From: Photobacterium kishitanii
Lineage (GTDB): Bacteria; Pseudomonadota; Gammaproteobacteria; Enterobacterales; Vibrionaceae
Length of the DNA stretch: 64,000 nt
NCBI RefSeq assembly: GCF_003026355.1
Contig: NZ_PYON01000008.1
Span: 62,001 to 126,000 of the forward strand
Direction of reading: 5' to 3'
The notes under the pieces are model-generated. The model worked only from the letters and a program-made list of their open reading frames with translations. It searched no databases and had not been told where the DNA came from. Shown one piece after another: positions 54,574-63,580 of the stretch. Numbering within the stretch: the first letter of the stretch is position 1; the number at the start of each line of letters is the position of its first letter. The translations under genes and the position numbers were made by a program.

Positions 54574-55539
54574 TTATTTATTATTTTTGTTAGCGAATTT
54601 TTTCAAGGTATTATCACGCTTAGCGCGTTGGCCAATATATTGTGCTGGCATAGCAGGGCTTCGCCAACGGCCTTGATGTTGAATTTGATGGACTGATAGC
54701 CCAGCATCAGCTAAATCTTGGCTGGCGCCTACTCGTGGTGATTGACCTGAAAATATTACATCAGTAGGGAGCTCCAACTCTTGGCTTGCTCGTCTGAAAA
54801 TACGATAAATAGAGGAGTGGTCGAGAGGATTGTCACCAATATTATTATGTCTATCTATACGCCGAAAAACAAAACCGTTATCGATCATTGATAATGTCAA
54901 CCAACGGTTGATAGCTTGAGAGGCTATATCACTTAGTGCAATTAAATTATCATTGACTGAAAGAGTAATTAAGCCATCTTGCGCGACGTCAATATCATTG
55001 ACGGTTAATGCTGTCACTTCGGAGCGTTTAAGCATTGCCTCAAAGGTTATTGCCCAAATAGCCATATCACGAACATCTTTCGCTTTGGTTGATAGCATAA
55101 AGGAGTCAAGGAGACCGTGTAAGTGATTATCACGAAAGCCGTAGGCATTGGTATAATCATCATGTTTATCAAGACGCTGTTTATGCATAGCGAGCTTTAT
55201 TTCATTGCTTAAACAGGGATTAGGTAATGCATGGCAACGATGAACTAAACCAATAGTGACAATGTAACGTTTAAGGCTGGCTAATTTACGTGTTTGTGCC
55301 ATTTTTTCTATATATCGATGAACAATCTCTGCGGATGCGGGCAGCGGTGAAGAGTTGTGCTGTGAGCAAAACAGTACAAAGCTATTCCAATCATTTTTAA
55401 AAGCGACTAGCGTATTCTTAGCGTATTGTTGCTGTGTTAATCGTTGCCAAATAGTTATTGAGTCTGCAATGCTGGAAAAATCCGCAATACTAGCGTTACG
55501 TACTATTTCATCTTCAATAACAGTAATCTTCTTTGCCAT
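54574..55539 (-). CDS. Tyrosine recombinase/integrase, catalytic His changed
   Basis: A 321-aa protein with an N-terminal SAM-like core-binding domain (TLVAFKNDWNSFVLFC) and a C-terminal catalytic domain. Visible residues are Arg in AMLKRSEVTALTV, the second Arg in GQSPRVGASQDLADAG, the later GRWRSPAMPAQY with its His/Trp region (QHQGRW) and the nucleophilic Tyr in QYIG. The usual HxxR box reads QSPR, so the His is Gln. AGGTG before ATG 55539 sets the start. No element boundaries or cargo genes are next to it; it may be a solitary chromosomal recombinase. Activity is uncertain. Confidence 0.8.
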   Translation of the reverse strand: MAKKITVIEDEIVRNASIADFSSIADSITIWQRLTQQQYAKNTLVAFKNDWNSFVLFCSQHNSSPLPASAEIVHRYIEKMAQTRKLASLKRYIVTIGLVHRCHALPNPCLSNEIKLAMHKQRLDKHDDYTNAYGFRDNHLHGLLDSFMLSTKAKDVRDMAIWAITFEAMLKRSEVTALTVNDIDVAQDGLITLSVNDNLIALSDIASQAINRWLTLSMIDNGFVFRRIDRHNNIGDNPLDHSSIYRIFRRASQELELPTDVIFSGQSPRVGASQDLADAGLSVHQIQHQGRWRSPAMPAQYIGQRAKRDNTLKKFANKNNK

Positions 55540-55713
55540 AATCACACCTAATGCACTATAACTTTATGTTATTTTAATCATAACAATGATCATCGTAAAA
55601 CAAAAGAATAATCACAAAAAGCTAGCTTAGCTATCCAAGTGTTATTACTATATAGCTAGTTAAGATAATAATTGTTAAATAGTGTGGCGTTTTAATGAGG
55701 CAGGGAATAGACA

Positions 55714-56058
55714 ATGAAAAAACGCATTTTTCACCGTGGTTATGTCATTGAAAATAGCACTGGATTAACGTCTGACTGGAAAGCTGTCATTAATGGGCAT
55801 GCGGTTCAAGGTATGTTAATTAACATTAAAAAAAGCGTGAATTGGTGGTGTGATACTAAAGCTTTTATGCCACCAGAACGGTTTAACATTGCTCGAAAGA
55901 CGGACGCATTATCATCCAGTTCTGAACATTATCGCGGTATAGTGTTAAAAAATGATAATGGTAAAGCTAATGAATGGTATGCAATAGTACGGGGTCAGTT
56001 ACTCAAGGGCGATATTATTTCAATTAAAAAGTATTTAGATAAAATTATTGTATCTTAA
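55714..56058 (+). CDS. DUF3319-like small protein with internal repeat
   Basis: A 114-aa protein made of two similar halves: HRGYVIENSTGLTSDWKAVI-NGHAVQG-LINIKK and YRGIVLKNDNGKANEWYAIV-RGQLLKG-IISIKKY. This is typical of a Vibrionaceae family I recall as DUF3319. It has no signal peptide or membrane segment. The function is unknown. It is divergent from the integrase gene, 174 bases away. Confidence 0.65.
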   Translation: MKKRIFHRGYVIENSTGLTSDWKAVINGHAVQGMLINIKKSVNWWCDTKAFMPPERFNIARKTDALSSSSEHYRGIVLKNDNGKANEWYAIVRGQLLKGDIISIKKYLDKIIVS

Positions 56059-56092
56059 AAAGCAGTGCCTATAGTTACAGGCACTGCTTTTT
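56057..56092. terminator. Strong bidirectional terminator
   Basis: A 14-bp perfect stem (AAAAAGCAGTGCCT, AGGCACTGCTTTTT) with an 8-nt loop serves the convergent DUF3319-like and retropepsin-like genes. Confidence 0.93.
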
Positions 56093-56107
56093 TAATTAGT
56101 TTAGCAA

Positions 56108-56632
56108 TTAATCATCATCATCACTTTTTGATACGTCAACTAGATATTTTCCGTCAAGCCAGTTACGACCAATCAGTAATTTATACTCTAATTTTTTACG
56201 GTCGCGTAGGTTAACTGGGATTGCATGACTCTTACCGTTCCAGATTAAATCCATGACAACAGCATAGCGGCGTTCAACACCTTGAGCGTTGCGTATTTTA
56301 CTAATTTTAATTATTTTTCCTGTATGTGTTTCTTCTTGTCCTTGTGCATTTGCTGTTTTGAAACTGATCATTTTTCCTAGATTTTCACGCCAGCTTTCTT
56401 TGTTATTAGATGGATTATTATTTCCATTAATGACATGTAAATCGTAAGCATTAATAGAAGTTGTATTTGCACCTGTGTCGATACGTGCTTTAAAATCCAT
56501 GTTAAGATCTTTAACGTGAATAGTTTCAACAGGACCGACAATGTATTTTCCATTACATTCATTGGCTGCGTAGCTCATGGTTGATACTGTTGCAGCTGCA
56601 ATTAACATGGCAGACATAAAAACTTTTTTCAC
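56108..56632 (-). CDS. RimB-like retropepsin-type aspartic protease (exported)
   Basis: A 174-aa protein. The GTG at 56632 has AGGAG at a good spacing and gives a signal peptide (AAATVSTMSYA, cleavage near residue 23). The aspartic-protease flap motif is DFKARIDTGANTTSINA, with catalytic Asp in DTGA. Later RRYAVVMDLIWNGKSHAIPVNL and KLLIGRNWLDGKYLVDV match the PF05618 family (called ATP-dependent zinc protease or RimB). This member ends in an acidic DDDD tail. It is exported, so its targets lie in the envelope; they are unknown. Confidence 0.82.
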   Translation of the reverse strand: MKKVFMSAMLIAAATVSTMSYAANECNGKYIVGPVETIHVKDLNMDFKARIDTGANTTSINAYDLHVINGNNNPSNNKESWRENLGKMISFKTANAQGQEETHTGKIIKISKIRNAQGVERRYAVVMDLIWNGKSHAIPVNLRDRKKLEYKLLIGRNWLDGKYLVDVSKSDDDD

Positions 56633-56729
56633 ATAAACTCCTGATATTCTTAGCTCTTCAACATAGATAATAGACTGAGTCGTGGTAACTATGTTCAATT
56701 TTATGTAAAAATTATTAAACGGTATCAAT

Positions 56730-57332
56730 CTAGTGGATAAACAGTTGCTTTTCAATTGCTTCAAAACAAGTTTGTGTTTGGTTAAATTGGATTGTATTAA
56801 ATCCAAGCTTTGAGGCTATTTTAATATTTTCGCTATTATCATCAATAAATAGGCTTTCTTGTGGGCTCAGTTGATAACGCTGACACAACCGTAAGAATAT
56901 CTCTTGCTCTGGTTTCATTACTAATTCTTTGCCTGAAACTAATCCACCATCAAAAAATGAAATAAAATGATGTTTCTCATAAAGCGTATCAAAAAAAGCG
57001 CTACACATATTAGTAAGATAATAAAGAGAATAAGGCTGCTCAGTTAATTGATGAAACAGTATTTCAGTTTGTTGTATTTTTGTTAGGCTTAGTTGGATAT
57101 GAACTATAAATTCTTCTATACGCTGAGGGGAGATCTGTGTGCGAGCTGAAAATTTGGGGATCACTTCGGCAATAAGCATCGTACCACGATCAAGTGATAG
57201 CCAATCAGAGTGTTGAAGGACATCACGCAGTAATATTTCTCGTTCTGGTTGTGATGTGGTGAAGCTATTAACGATTTGGAGTGGGTTCCACTCAAATAGT
57301 ACTGCACCAAAATCAAAAATCACATTACGAAT
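56730..57332 (-). CDS. HAD-superfamily hydrolase (YihX-like)
   Basis: A 200-aa protein with a HAD core: nucleophile Asp in VIFDFGAVLFEW, motif II YYLTNM, Lys in MKPEQEIFLRLC and motif IV LFIDDNSENI. A helical cap sits at residues ~16-85. It is likely a sugar-phosphate or other small phosphatase of the YihX type. GGAA precedes the ATG at 57332; the frame also runs 60 bases upstream from a TTG. It is upstream of the retropepsin gene on the same strand (97-base gap). Confidence 0.8.
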   Translation of the reverse strand: MRNVIFDFGAVLFEWNPLQIVNSFTTSQPEREILLRDVLQHSDWLSLDRGTMLIAEVIPKFSARTQISPQRIEEFIVHIQLSLTKIQQTEILFHQLTEQPYSLYYLTNMCSAFFDTLYEKHHFISFFDGGLVSGKELVMKPEQEIFLRLCQRYQLSPQESLFIDDNSENIKIASKLGFNTIQFNQTQTCFEAIEKQLFIH

Positions 57333-57456
57333 CATAAGATGTTCCGTTAGAGTACCATTTATTGATAGTATTGCTTCATGAGCATTTCGCAAGATTGATA
57401 TGCTAACTTTTAATGGTATTCACACAATCAAGCAACCAAGTGAGATATATTACACA

Positions 57457-57780
57457 ATGAGTGATAATAACCGTTTAGTTTTCTCAACCGAAACCGGTCG
57501 CATCAAAGAAGAAAAAACCCAGCCAGTACGCCCACAAGGTGATGGCATTGTCCGTATTCAACGTCAGACAAAAGGTCGTAAAGGTAAAGGGGTTTGTATC
57601 GTTTCAGGGCTTGATGTTGAAGATACCCAGTTGAAATTGATTGCAGCAGAATTGAAAAAAGTATGTGGCTGCGGTGGTTCAGTAAAAGATGGAACAATTG
57701 AAATTCAAGGTGATAAGCGTGATGTAATAAAAGCGCATCTTGAAAAGAAAGGTCATACAGTTAAATTAGCTGGCGGCTGA
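57457..57780 (+). CDS. yciH: YciH, SUI1-family translation factor
   Basis: A 107-aa protein with the SUI1/eIF1 fold: GDGIVRIQRQTKGRKGKGVCIVSGL, LKKVCGCGGSVKDGTIEIQGD and HLEKKGHTVKLAGG. It resembles eIF1 and is thought to check fidelity of translation initiation. The start at MSDNNRL is the family's usual one; the open frame also continues 57 bases upstream. It is divergent from the HAD gene. Confidence 0.93.
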   Translation: MSDNNRLVFSTETGRIKEEKTQPVRPQGDGIVRIQRQTKGRKGKGVCIVSGLDVEDTQLKLIAAELKKVCGCGGSVKDGTIEIQGDKRDVIKAHLEKKGHTVKLAGG

Positions 57781-57826
57781 TTTATGGAATAGCGTTTTAA
57801 TGATTTATTATCATTGAACTGTTTAA

Positions 57827-57856
57827 TTAGGCAATAACGTTAAAGTTATTGCCTAA
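57827..57856. terminator. Terminator hairpin after yciH
   Basis: A 12-bp stem (TTAGGCAATAAC, GTTATTGCCTAA) with a 6-nt loop; ATTTTATTT follows. It lies between convergent genes. Confidence 0.85.
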
Positions 57857-57865
57857 ATTTTATTT

Positions 57866-59128
57866 CTATTCTGGACATCCATCATTAATCATTTGTTGAA
57901 TATGATCGCCGTAGAAAGCGGCAGCTCCATCCCAATTAGTCGGATCTTCAGGTTGTGGCGGCATCGTCTGATTTGCGGCATTACGTAAAATATTACAATA
58001 CCCACCAGATAATGCACCTATTTCATGACAACTAGCACAAGCACCATCACCTAATTCACTATGTGCAGCAGGATTACTCCAGTTTGCTTGTGTAGATATC
58101 GGCTGATAACGAACATCAGGGTTGATATTATAATCATCTGAAATATCGAGATTAGTCTCTGGATGGATTAAGAATACATTTTTACCGCGATGGCATCGTG
58201 TACAATTCTCTCCTAAAGAATTACCATTTTTTATATCGCTTATCTTAAATGTTAAATCAGTTCCACCTTTTATACGTTGTCCTGTTTCTTTACTCAGGTT
58301 ATCCCAGAAACATGCCTTGCCAGTGGTTTTACTTTGGCAAATAATGCCGAGCAGTGATATTTCATTAATACCTTCCTCTGGTCTTATATCCCATCGAGGG
58401 AGAGCAATGCATGATCCCTGAACTGTCGATGATTCATATGCCCAGACTTCAGTTTTATCATTCTCGAGGAAATCAATGTTTGCAACCCCCCGATACTGCC
58501 ATAATGTTGATCCCCAGTCGGGTGGAATTGGCACATCATTTTCTCGACAAGTATCAATATAATTATCGGTTTCTTGTGGAGGAATTAAGATTAAATGGCT
58601 TAGTAAAGATCGTTGAGAAAGTAAATCAAGGATCCATTGGTAATCTGTTAAACGAGAAATGGGGAACAAGCTATGTGTGTGATGTCTAAATAAACGAAAA
58701 GGTGGGAAATATTTATCTTGTAGTTGAGGTTTTATTGAACTGATCATCGCATCTAGTAAAACATTTTGGAAAAGTACTTTTTCAATATCAGTGGGCTGTT
58801 TTATATCCGTAAAGTTTGAATGTAACTCTTTAAACATAGCTCGCTGTTCTTCATTCAAATTAGAATTAAGCTCGTTTATTAATCCATCCTGCAATAATAA
58901 TACCTGATTTTTGTTTATTTTTAGTTCATTGCCACCAGCATCATAAAGTAATCCGTAATAACCATCTGAAATATCAGTTATTTTTAATATTGGTTCTGGT
59001 AGTGGTTCTATTTGGGGAAAATCCGTTTCAATGTCATTTGGTATTTCTTTGTTGTCATCAGAGCTATCACCACCACATCCAAAAAAGAATAGTGAAGACA
59101 GCACAACCATTAGTGAGCATATTTGCAT
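57866..59128 (-). CDS. Dihaem c-type cytochrome-like lipoprotein
   Basis: A 420-aa protein with a lipobox (LFFFGC, Cys near residue 18) and an acidic low-complexity start. Two haem c motifs are present in the C-terminal half: CTRCH near residue 315 and CASCH near residue 368. Extra Cys (CRENDVP, CQSKTTGKAC, CNILRN) may form disulfides. The long N-terminal part (residues 40-300) has no family I recognise. The layout suggests a periplasm-facing or surface electron-transfer lipoprotein. A single gene, with no cytochrome-maturation gene nearby. Confidence 0.7.
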   Translation of the reverse strand: MQICSLMVVLSSLFFFGCGGDSSDDNKEIPNDIETDFPQIEPLPEPILKITDISDGYYGLLYDAGGNELKINKNQVLLLQDGLINELNSNLNEEQRAMFKELHSNFTDIKQPTDIEKVLFQNVLLDAMISSIKPQLQDKYFPPFRLFRHHTHSLFPISRLTDYQWILDLLSQRSLLSHLILIPPQETDNYIDTCRENDVPIPPDWGSTLWQYRGVANIDFLENDKTEVWAYESSTVQGSCIALPRWDIRPEEGINEISLLGIICQSKTTGKACFWDNLSKETGQRIKGGTDLTFKISDIKNGNSLGENCTRCHRGKNVFLIHPETNLDISDDYNINPDVRYQPISTQANWSNPAAHSELGDGACASCHEIGALSGGYCNILRNAANQTMPPQPEDPTNWDGAAAFYGDHIQQMINDGCPE

Positions 59129-59349
59129 TATTCTTACTCAGTTACTAAATAATCTAAGTAAAAAATTGTAGCCACTTATCACAGAGTTGTTTTTCAGAGT
59201 TGAGAATTAGGAAGTATTAGACGGTAAAATGATTATTATGCCCTTAAAATAGATAAACCTTAATAGATATAGCAAATCAAACTCAGATTAAGAATTTTTT
59301 CAGTATATCAGTACTAAGATTCATCTTTTTAAGGGATAATAATTGACGA

Positions 59350-60288
59350 CTATTCAGAACATGACGAACACAGGCAGTAGTTGTTCATGGTTTTCAAAAA
59401 ATACAATCCCATTTGATGGCCTAATTCGTAATCGTGATTAAGCGCATTGATATCACTGCCAATAAGCTTAGATTCTAAGACCTTATGCGGATAAATTTCA
59501 TAAATATTGACATCATCAGGTGGATTATTGATGAAGTTTTCACTTTCATTGTATTTTTGTTCATGTAACAACAACATATCAATTAATGTTGCAGCTTTAG
59601 TATGCGTTAGTCCACGCTTTAGTTTTTTAAGCCATTGATGATTTGCTGTCATTCCAACAGGATTGGTACGAATAACAACAATATTTTTGTAACCACGCTC
59701 ATAAGCTTCTTTGGCTGGAATAGGCTCATGAAGACCGCCGTCTACCCAGTAATGGTCATCTGAATAAATTGGTTGTCGGTTTAATAGGGGAATGGCACAG
59801 GAGGCTTTTAATTTTTGGTCCCAATCCTTAGCATTAAGATCAAAAAAACCTGCTTTATTGTGATCTAGCCCTGATGCTGTTGCTAAGACTGTACGGTTAA
59901 CCATATTTTTTCGACCAGTATGCCAGTCTAATTTTAATTTAGTTTGGGTTTGCTCTATTAACCAATCAAGATTCATGCCACCACGAGCTGTAAATAATTT
60001 AGCATAACTAAAAAACTCACGGGTTGTTGTTATTTCAGTAATAACTCGGTAAGCATGTTTACGTTGTTGACAAATATAAGATGCAATATTTAGAGAGCCT
60101 GCGGATGTACCAATTAATAATGAAAAAGGGTTGAAATCATTTTCAAGAAAAGCATCTAGAACACCAGCAGTGAATATTCCTCTTTGGCCACCGCCTTCGG
60201 TAACTAAAGCGATATCCGTTATATTATTTTTTTTAAAAAATAACGGCTCAATATTATTTTTGCAATAAGAGATATGTTGTCCTCTCAT
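59350..60288 (-). CDS. Patatin-like phospholipase (YjjU/RssA-type)
   Basis: A 312-aa patatin. The oxyanion hole is EGGGQRGIFTAGVL, the serine is in IGTSAGSLN, and the dyad Asp is in WVDGGLHEPIPA. The C-terminal helical part is as in the E. coli YjjU group. It probably hydrolyses membrane lipids or lipid esters. GGAG about 9 nt before ATG 60288 supports this start. It lies downstream of cfa on the same strand, but a terminator separates them. Confidence 0.88.
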   Translation of the reverse strand: MRGQHISYCKNNIEPLFFKKNNITDIALVTEGGGQRGIFTAGVLDAFLENDFNPFSLLIGTSAGSLNIASYICQQRKHAYRVITEITTTREFFSYAKLFTARGGMNLDWLIEQTQTKLKLDWHTGRKNMVNRTVLATASGLDHNKAGFFDLNAKDWDQKLKASCAIPLLNRQPIYSDDHYWVDGGLHEPIPAKEAYERGYKNIVVIRTNPVGMTANHQWLKKLKRGLTHTKAATLIDMLLLHEQKYNESENFINNPPDDVNIYEIYPHKVLESKLIGSDINALNHDYELGHQMGLYFLKTMNNYCLCSSCSE

Positions 60289-60334
60289 AATATTTATCTC
60301 CAACTTATATTTTAATTGTTATGAGAGAAAAAAT

Positions 60335-60368
60335 TCGCTGACATATCATGACTAAAATATGCCAGCGA
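60335..60368 (-). terminator. Terminator after cfa
   Basis: A 12-bp stem with one mismatch (TCGCTGACATAT, ATATGCCAGCGA) and a 10-nt loop. On the minus strand ATTTTTT follows, so it ends cfa transcription. Confidence 0.8.
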
Positions 60369-60372
60369 TAAA

Positions 60373-61518
60373 TTAAGCAGCACGTGCATTAACTGGAAGA
60401 TCTGTACCAATTTTAGTTAATGCTATTTGCCATAAACTAATATCACGGCAGCGGAATGCACCTGCACAGCTTAATAGGTAGAAACGCCACATTCTGTAGA
60501 ACGTTGCATCATAATTTTTGTAAATTTTGAACCAGTTCTTTTCGAATCTTTCACACCAAGCCATGAGTGTTAAATCATAATCTGGGCCAAAGTTATGTAC
60601 GTCTTCAATATTAAATTTATTTTCAACTGAGCTGCTCAATTGAGCTAATGATGGAATAACACCATTAGGGAAAATATATTTATTGATCCATGGGTCAGTT
60701 CCATCTTTAGATGTTGGACTACCAATAGTATGTAGTAAAAACTCACCATCATCAGCTAAGAAGCTGTTAGCACATTCGAAATATTCGTCATAATTTGATG
60801 GGCCAACATGTTCAATCATACCAATTGATACAACACGATCATAAGGTTGTTCTGGTTTGAACTCACGGTAATCTTGTAAAATGATTTTAACCGGTAATTT
60901 CTTTTTATCAGCAATCTCTTGACCTAGCGCCATTTGTTCTTTTGATAGTGTTAAACCGTCACAGATTACACCATATTTAGCAGCAGCATAGTTCATGAAG
61001 CTTGCCCAACCACAACCAATATCAAGTAGACGCATGCCTGGTTGTAAATCTAATTTGCGACAAATTAAATCCATCTTATGTTCTTGAGCTTGATCAAGTG
61101 TTTTTGCATCTTTCCAATATGCACAAGTATATGCCATACGCTCATCAAGCATATTTACAAATAAATCGTTACCGATATCGTAGTGGAAAGGTACATCTTC
61201 TTTAACACGGTTTACCGCTTGTGGATTAATTAAGCTTTTTAATTTAGTTACACCATAATTAGCTGCAAACTTAACTTTATCAATACCAGTTAGCTTTTCT
61301 TCGATATTACTACGTAGTAATTTGCTAATTAAAATATCAATGCGGTCACAGTCCCATAAACGTTCCATATAACCTTCACCGAAAGCGATAGTACCGTCTA
61401 ATAGAATGTTATCAAAAAGTTTGTCATCATTAACAGTAATATCCCATGGGCGAGTACCATTAATTTCGATATCAGCTTGCTTTAATAGATCACGAAATAA
61501 TTCTTTATTTTTTGGCAT
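60373..61518 (-). CDS. cfa: Cyclopropane-fatty-acyl-phospholipid synthase
   Basis: A 381-aa enzyme of the E. coli Cfa type. The SAM motif is LDIGCGWASFMNYAA, and HYDIGNDLF, CAYWKDAKTLDQAQ, GMIEHVGPSNYDEYF and a C-terminal GAFRCRDISLWQ are diagnostic. It adds a methylene from SAM to cis double bonds in phospholipid acyl chains, usually in stationary phase or acid stress. It is a monocistronic gene with a long AT-rich upstream region. Confidence 0.95.
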   Translation of the reverse strand: MPKNKELFRDLLKQADIEINGTRPWDITVNDDKLFDNILLDGTIAFGEGYMERLWDCDRIDILISKLLRSNIEEKLTGIDKVKFAANYGVTKLKSLINPQAVNRVKEDVPFHYDIGNDLFVNMLDERMAYTCAYWKDAKTLDQAQEHKMDLICRKLDLQPGMRLLDIGCGWASFMNYAAAKYGVICDGLTLSKEQMALGQEIADKKKLPVKIILQDYREFKPEQPYDRVVSIGMIEHVGPSNYDEYFECANSFLADDGEFLLHTIGSPTSKDGTDPWINKYIFPNGVIPSLAQLSSSVENKFNIEDVHNFGPDYDLTLMAWCERFEKNWFKIYKNYDATFYRMWRFYLLSCAGAFRCRDISLWQIALTKIGTDLPVNARAA

Positions 61519-62064
61519 AATATACTCGATTTTTTATATTGAAAAGTAGAAGAATAAAACTCATACCTACTTATTTAATAATGAAATACAACTACTAGAT
61601 GTTTTATATAAAAGTAATATATCAATCATGTGTTTCACTATGAGCGGTATAATAATAGACTTACTAGGTTAATAATATTTTATTCTGTTTAATTACTTAT
61701 TTAGATATTCTTAACGGAGCATTTAATAATATGCTAAGCGGTAAAAATAATAATATTTATAATCCATTAAAGTGTCTGTTTCAGCACTTCCTCGTTGTGG
61801 TAAGTACTATATCGCTTCATTGGATAGCTTAATTTGGAGTATTTGACAAAAAACCATTCAAAACAGACATCTTTGTAAAAATATGAGAAAAAGGCCAAGT
61901 TCCAAGTAAAAGGTAGGCTTCTCAAATGCATGGCACTCGGACATAAACTTCACAAAAAGAACTCTCCTCCATTGCAATACATCTTATTTGAATAAGCCTC
62001 ATTAGCCGATTTTTAGTGATCGCGACTACTATTAAAACAATTGCGCCTGATTAAGGAAGACTGT
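61519..62064. other. Long AT-rich intergenic region
   Basis: About 545 bases between cfa (minus) and the peptide transporter (plus). It holds both promoters and the inverted-repeat segment at 61773-61869. Bases 61880-62020 look different from the AT-rich background and may be a decayed sequence, but I recover no protein from them. AAGGA near 62050 is the transporter's ribosome-binding site. Confidence 0.4.
61773..61869. repeat. 97-bp segment bounded by inverted repeats (MITE-like?)
   Basis: TGTCTGTTT at 61773-61781 is the inverse of AAACAGACA at 61861-61869. The flanks AAAG and CTTT extend the symmetry with one extra base. The 79 bases between them have no coding potential that I see. It has the size and form of a small MITE remnant, but no target duplication is clear. 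Confidence 0.35.
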
Positions 62065-63519
62065 ATGTCCGATGTAAATGTATTTAAGCAACCTAAACCG
62101 TTTTATCTCATATTCTCTATAGAGTTTTGGGAACGGTTTGGCTTCTATGGTATGCAAGCCATTCTTACTGTGTACCTTGTTAGCATTCTTGGCATGTCTG
62201 AATCAGAGTCATTCACATTATTTGGTGCTTTTTCTGCATTGATTTTTGGTTCTGTGGCAATTGGTGGCTGGGTTGGTGATAAAATCCTTGGTACGAAACG
62301 AACCATTACGCTTGGCGCATTTATCCTGACGATTGGTTATTCGTTATTAGGGATCTCTGCGGCGGGTGAATTTGGAGGCAAAGAACTGCTTTATATAGCA
62401 ATGGGCTTTATTACCATGGGTAATGGCTTATTTAAAGCTAACCCCTCAAGTTTGTTGGCCAAAGTCTATGAAGAAAACGATCCTCGCCTTGATGGTGCCT
62501 TTACCATGTATTATATGGCGATCAACCTTGGTTCATTTTTCTCAATGCTATTAAGTCCTTGGATAGCTGAAAAAATGGGTTATGGCATGGCATTTGGTGT
62601 CAGTGCGATAGGATTGCTCATCACAATGGTTAACTTCATAGTAATGGGGCGGATTGTTAAAAACATTGGCTCTAAACCCGATATGGTGCCAGTGAATAAA
62701 CTTTACTATGCGGCAGTTGTGGTTGTCACTATCCTATTGAGCTTTCTCAGCGCTGTGCTACTACAACATCTATTTTATGCTCACGCGATTTTAGTGATTG
62801 TTGGTGTCATTATTGTATTTGTTTATTTTAAAGAGGCGTTTAAGTCCAAAGGGCTTGAAAGGGCAAAGATGTTGGTTGCCTTTGTATTAATGTTGCAGGG
62901 GGTGGTGTTCTTTGCTTTATATTTCCAAATGCCAACTTCGCTTAACTTCTTCGCCATTCATAATGTTAGTCATGATTTATTTGGGTTTAAAGTTGAACCG
63001 GAGCAATTTCAAGCGTTAAACCCATTTTGGATCATGGTTGCTAGTCCATTATTGGCCATTCTTTATAATAAACTGGGTGAACGATTTGCAATGCCATTTA
63101 AGTTTGCCTTTGGCATGGTGCTATGTAGCTTAGCTTTTTTGATCTTAAAGTACTCAACAGGCTTTGCTAATACCCAAGGGATCATCAACTCAAATTGGTT
63201 AGTGGCGAGTTATTTATTGCAGTCAGTGGGCGAGTTATTAGTTTCTGGCTTAGGGCTGGCTATGATTGCGCAGTTAGTGCCACAGCGAATGATGGGTTTT
63301 GCGATGGGAATGTGGTTTTTAACTTCTGCAACCGCCGCAATCTTAGCTGGATGGATTGCAAGTTTAACCGCAGCCCCTAAAGGGGTTATCGATTCTAATC
63401 AAACTCTGGTTCTATATGCCGAAGTATTTGGCGAAATAGGGTATGTCACTGCGGCTATTGCCGTCTTTACATTAGTTATCGCTCCTAAGTTAACCCGTAT
63501 TATTCAAGACAAAGAATAA
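62065..63519 (+). CDS. POT-family proton:oligopeptide symporter
   Basis: A 484-aa protein with about 14 helices. The PTR2 signatures are present: IEFWERFGFYGMQAILTVYL (ExxERFxYYG form), GGWVGDKILGTKRTI, a substrate-helix GNGLFKANPSSLL and FTMYYMAINLGSFF. It resembles E. coli DtpA/DtpB and would import di- and tripeptides with protons. The ATG at 62065 follows AAGGA at a proper spacing; a TTG at 62041 is the alternative. Confidence 0.92.
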   Translation: MSDVNVFKQPKPFYLIFSIEFWERFGFYGMQAILTVYLVSILGMSESESFTLFGAFSALIFGSVAIGGWVGDKILGTKRTITLGAFILTIGYSLLGISAAGEFGGKELLYIAMGFITMGNGLFKANPSSLLAKVYEENDPRLDGAFTMYYMAINLGSFFSMLLSPWIAEKMGYGMAFGVSAIGLLITMVNFIVMGRIVKNIGSKPDMVPVNKLYYAAVVVVTILLSFLSAVLLQHLFYAHAILVIVGVIIVFVYFKEAFKSKGLERAKMLVAFVLMLQGVVFFALYFQMPTSLNFFAIHNVSHDLFGFKVEPEQFQALNPFWIMVASPLLAILYNKLGERFAMPFKFAFGMVLCSLAFLILKYSTGFANTQGIINSNWLVASYLLQSVGELLVSGLGLAMIAQLVPQRMMGFAMGMWFLTSATAAILAGWIASLTAAPKGVIDSNQTLVLYAEVFGEIGYVTAAIAVFTLVIAPKLTRIIQDKE

Positions 63520-63540
63520 AACAATCAATAGGGAATGGTT

Positions 63541-63574
63541 AATAACGGCAATCAGTCACATGATTGCCGTTATT
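63541..63574. terminator. Strong bidirectional terminator
   Basis: A 14-bp perfect stem (AATAACGGCAATCA, TGATTGCCGTTATT) with a 6-nt loop; T-rich on both sides. It lies between convergent genes. Confidence 0.93.
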
Positions 63575-63580
63575 GTTTTC

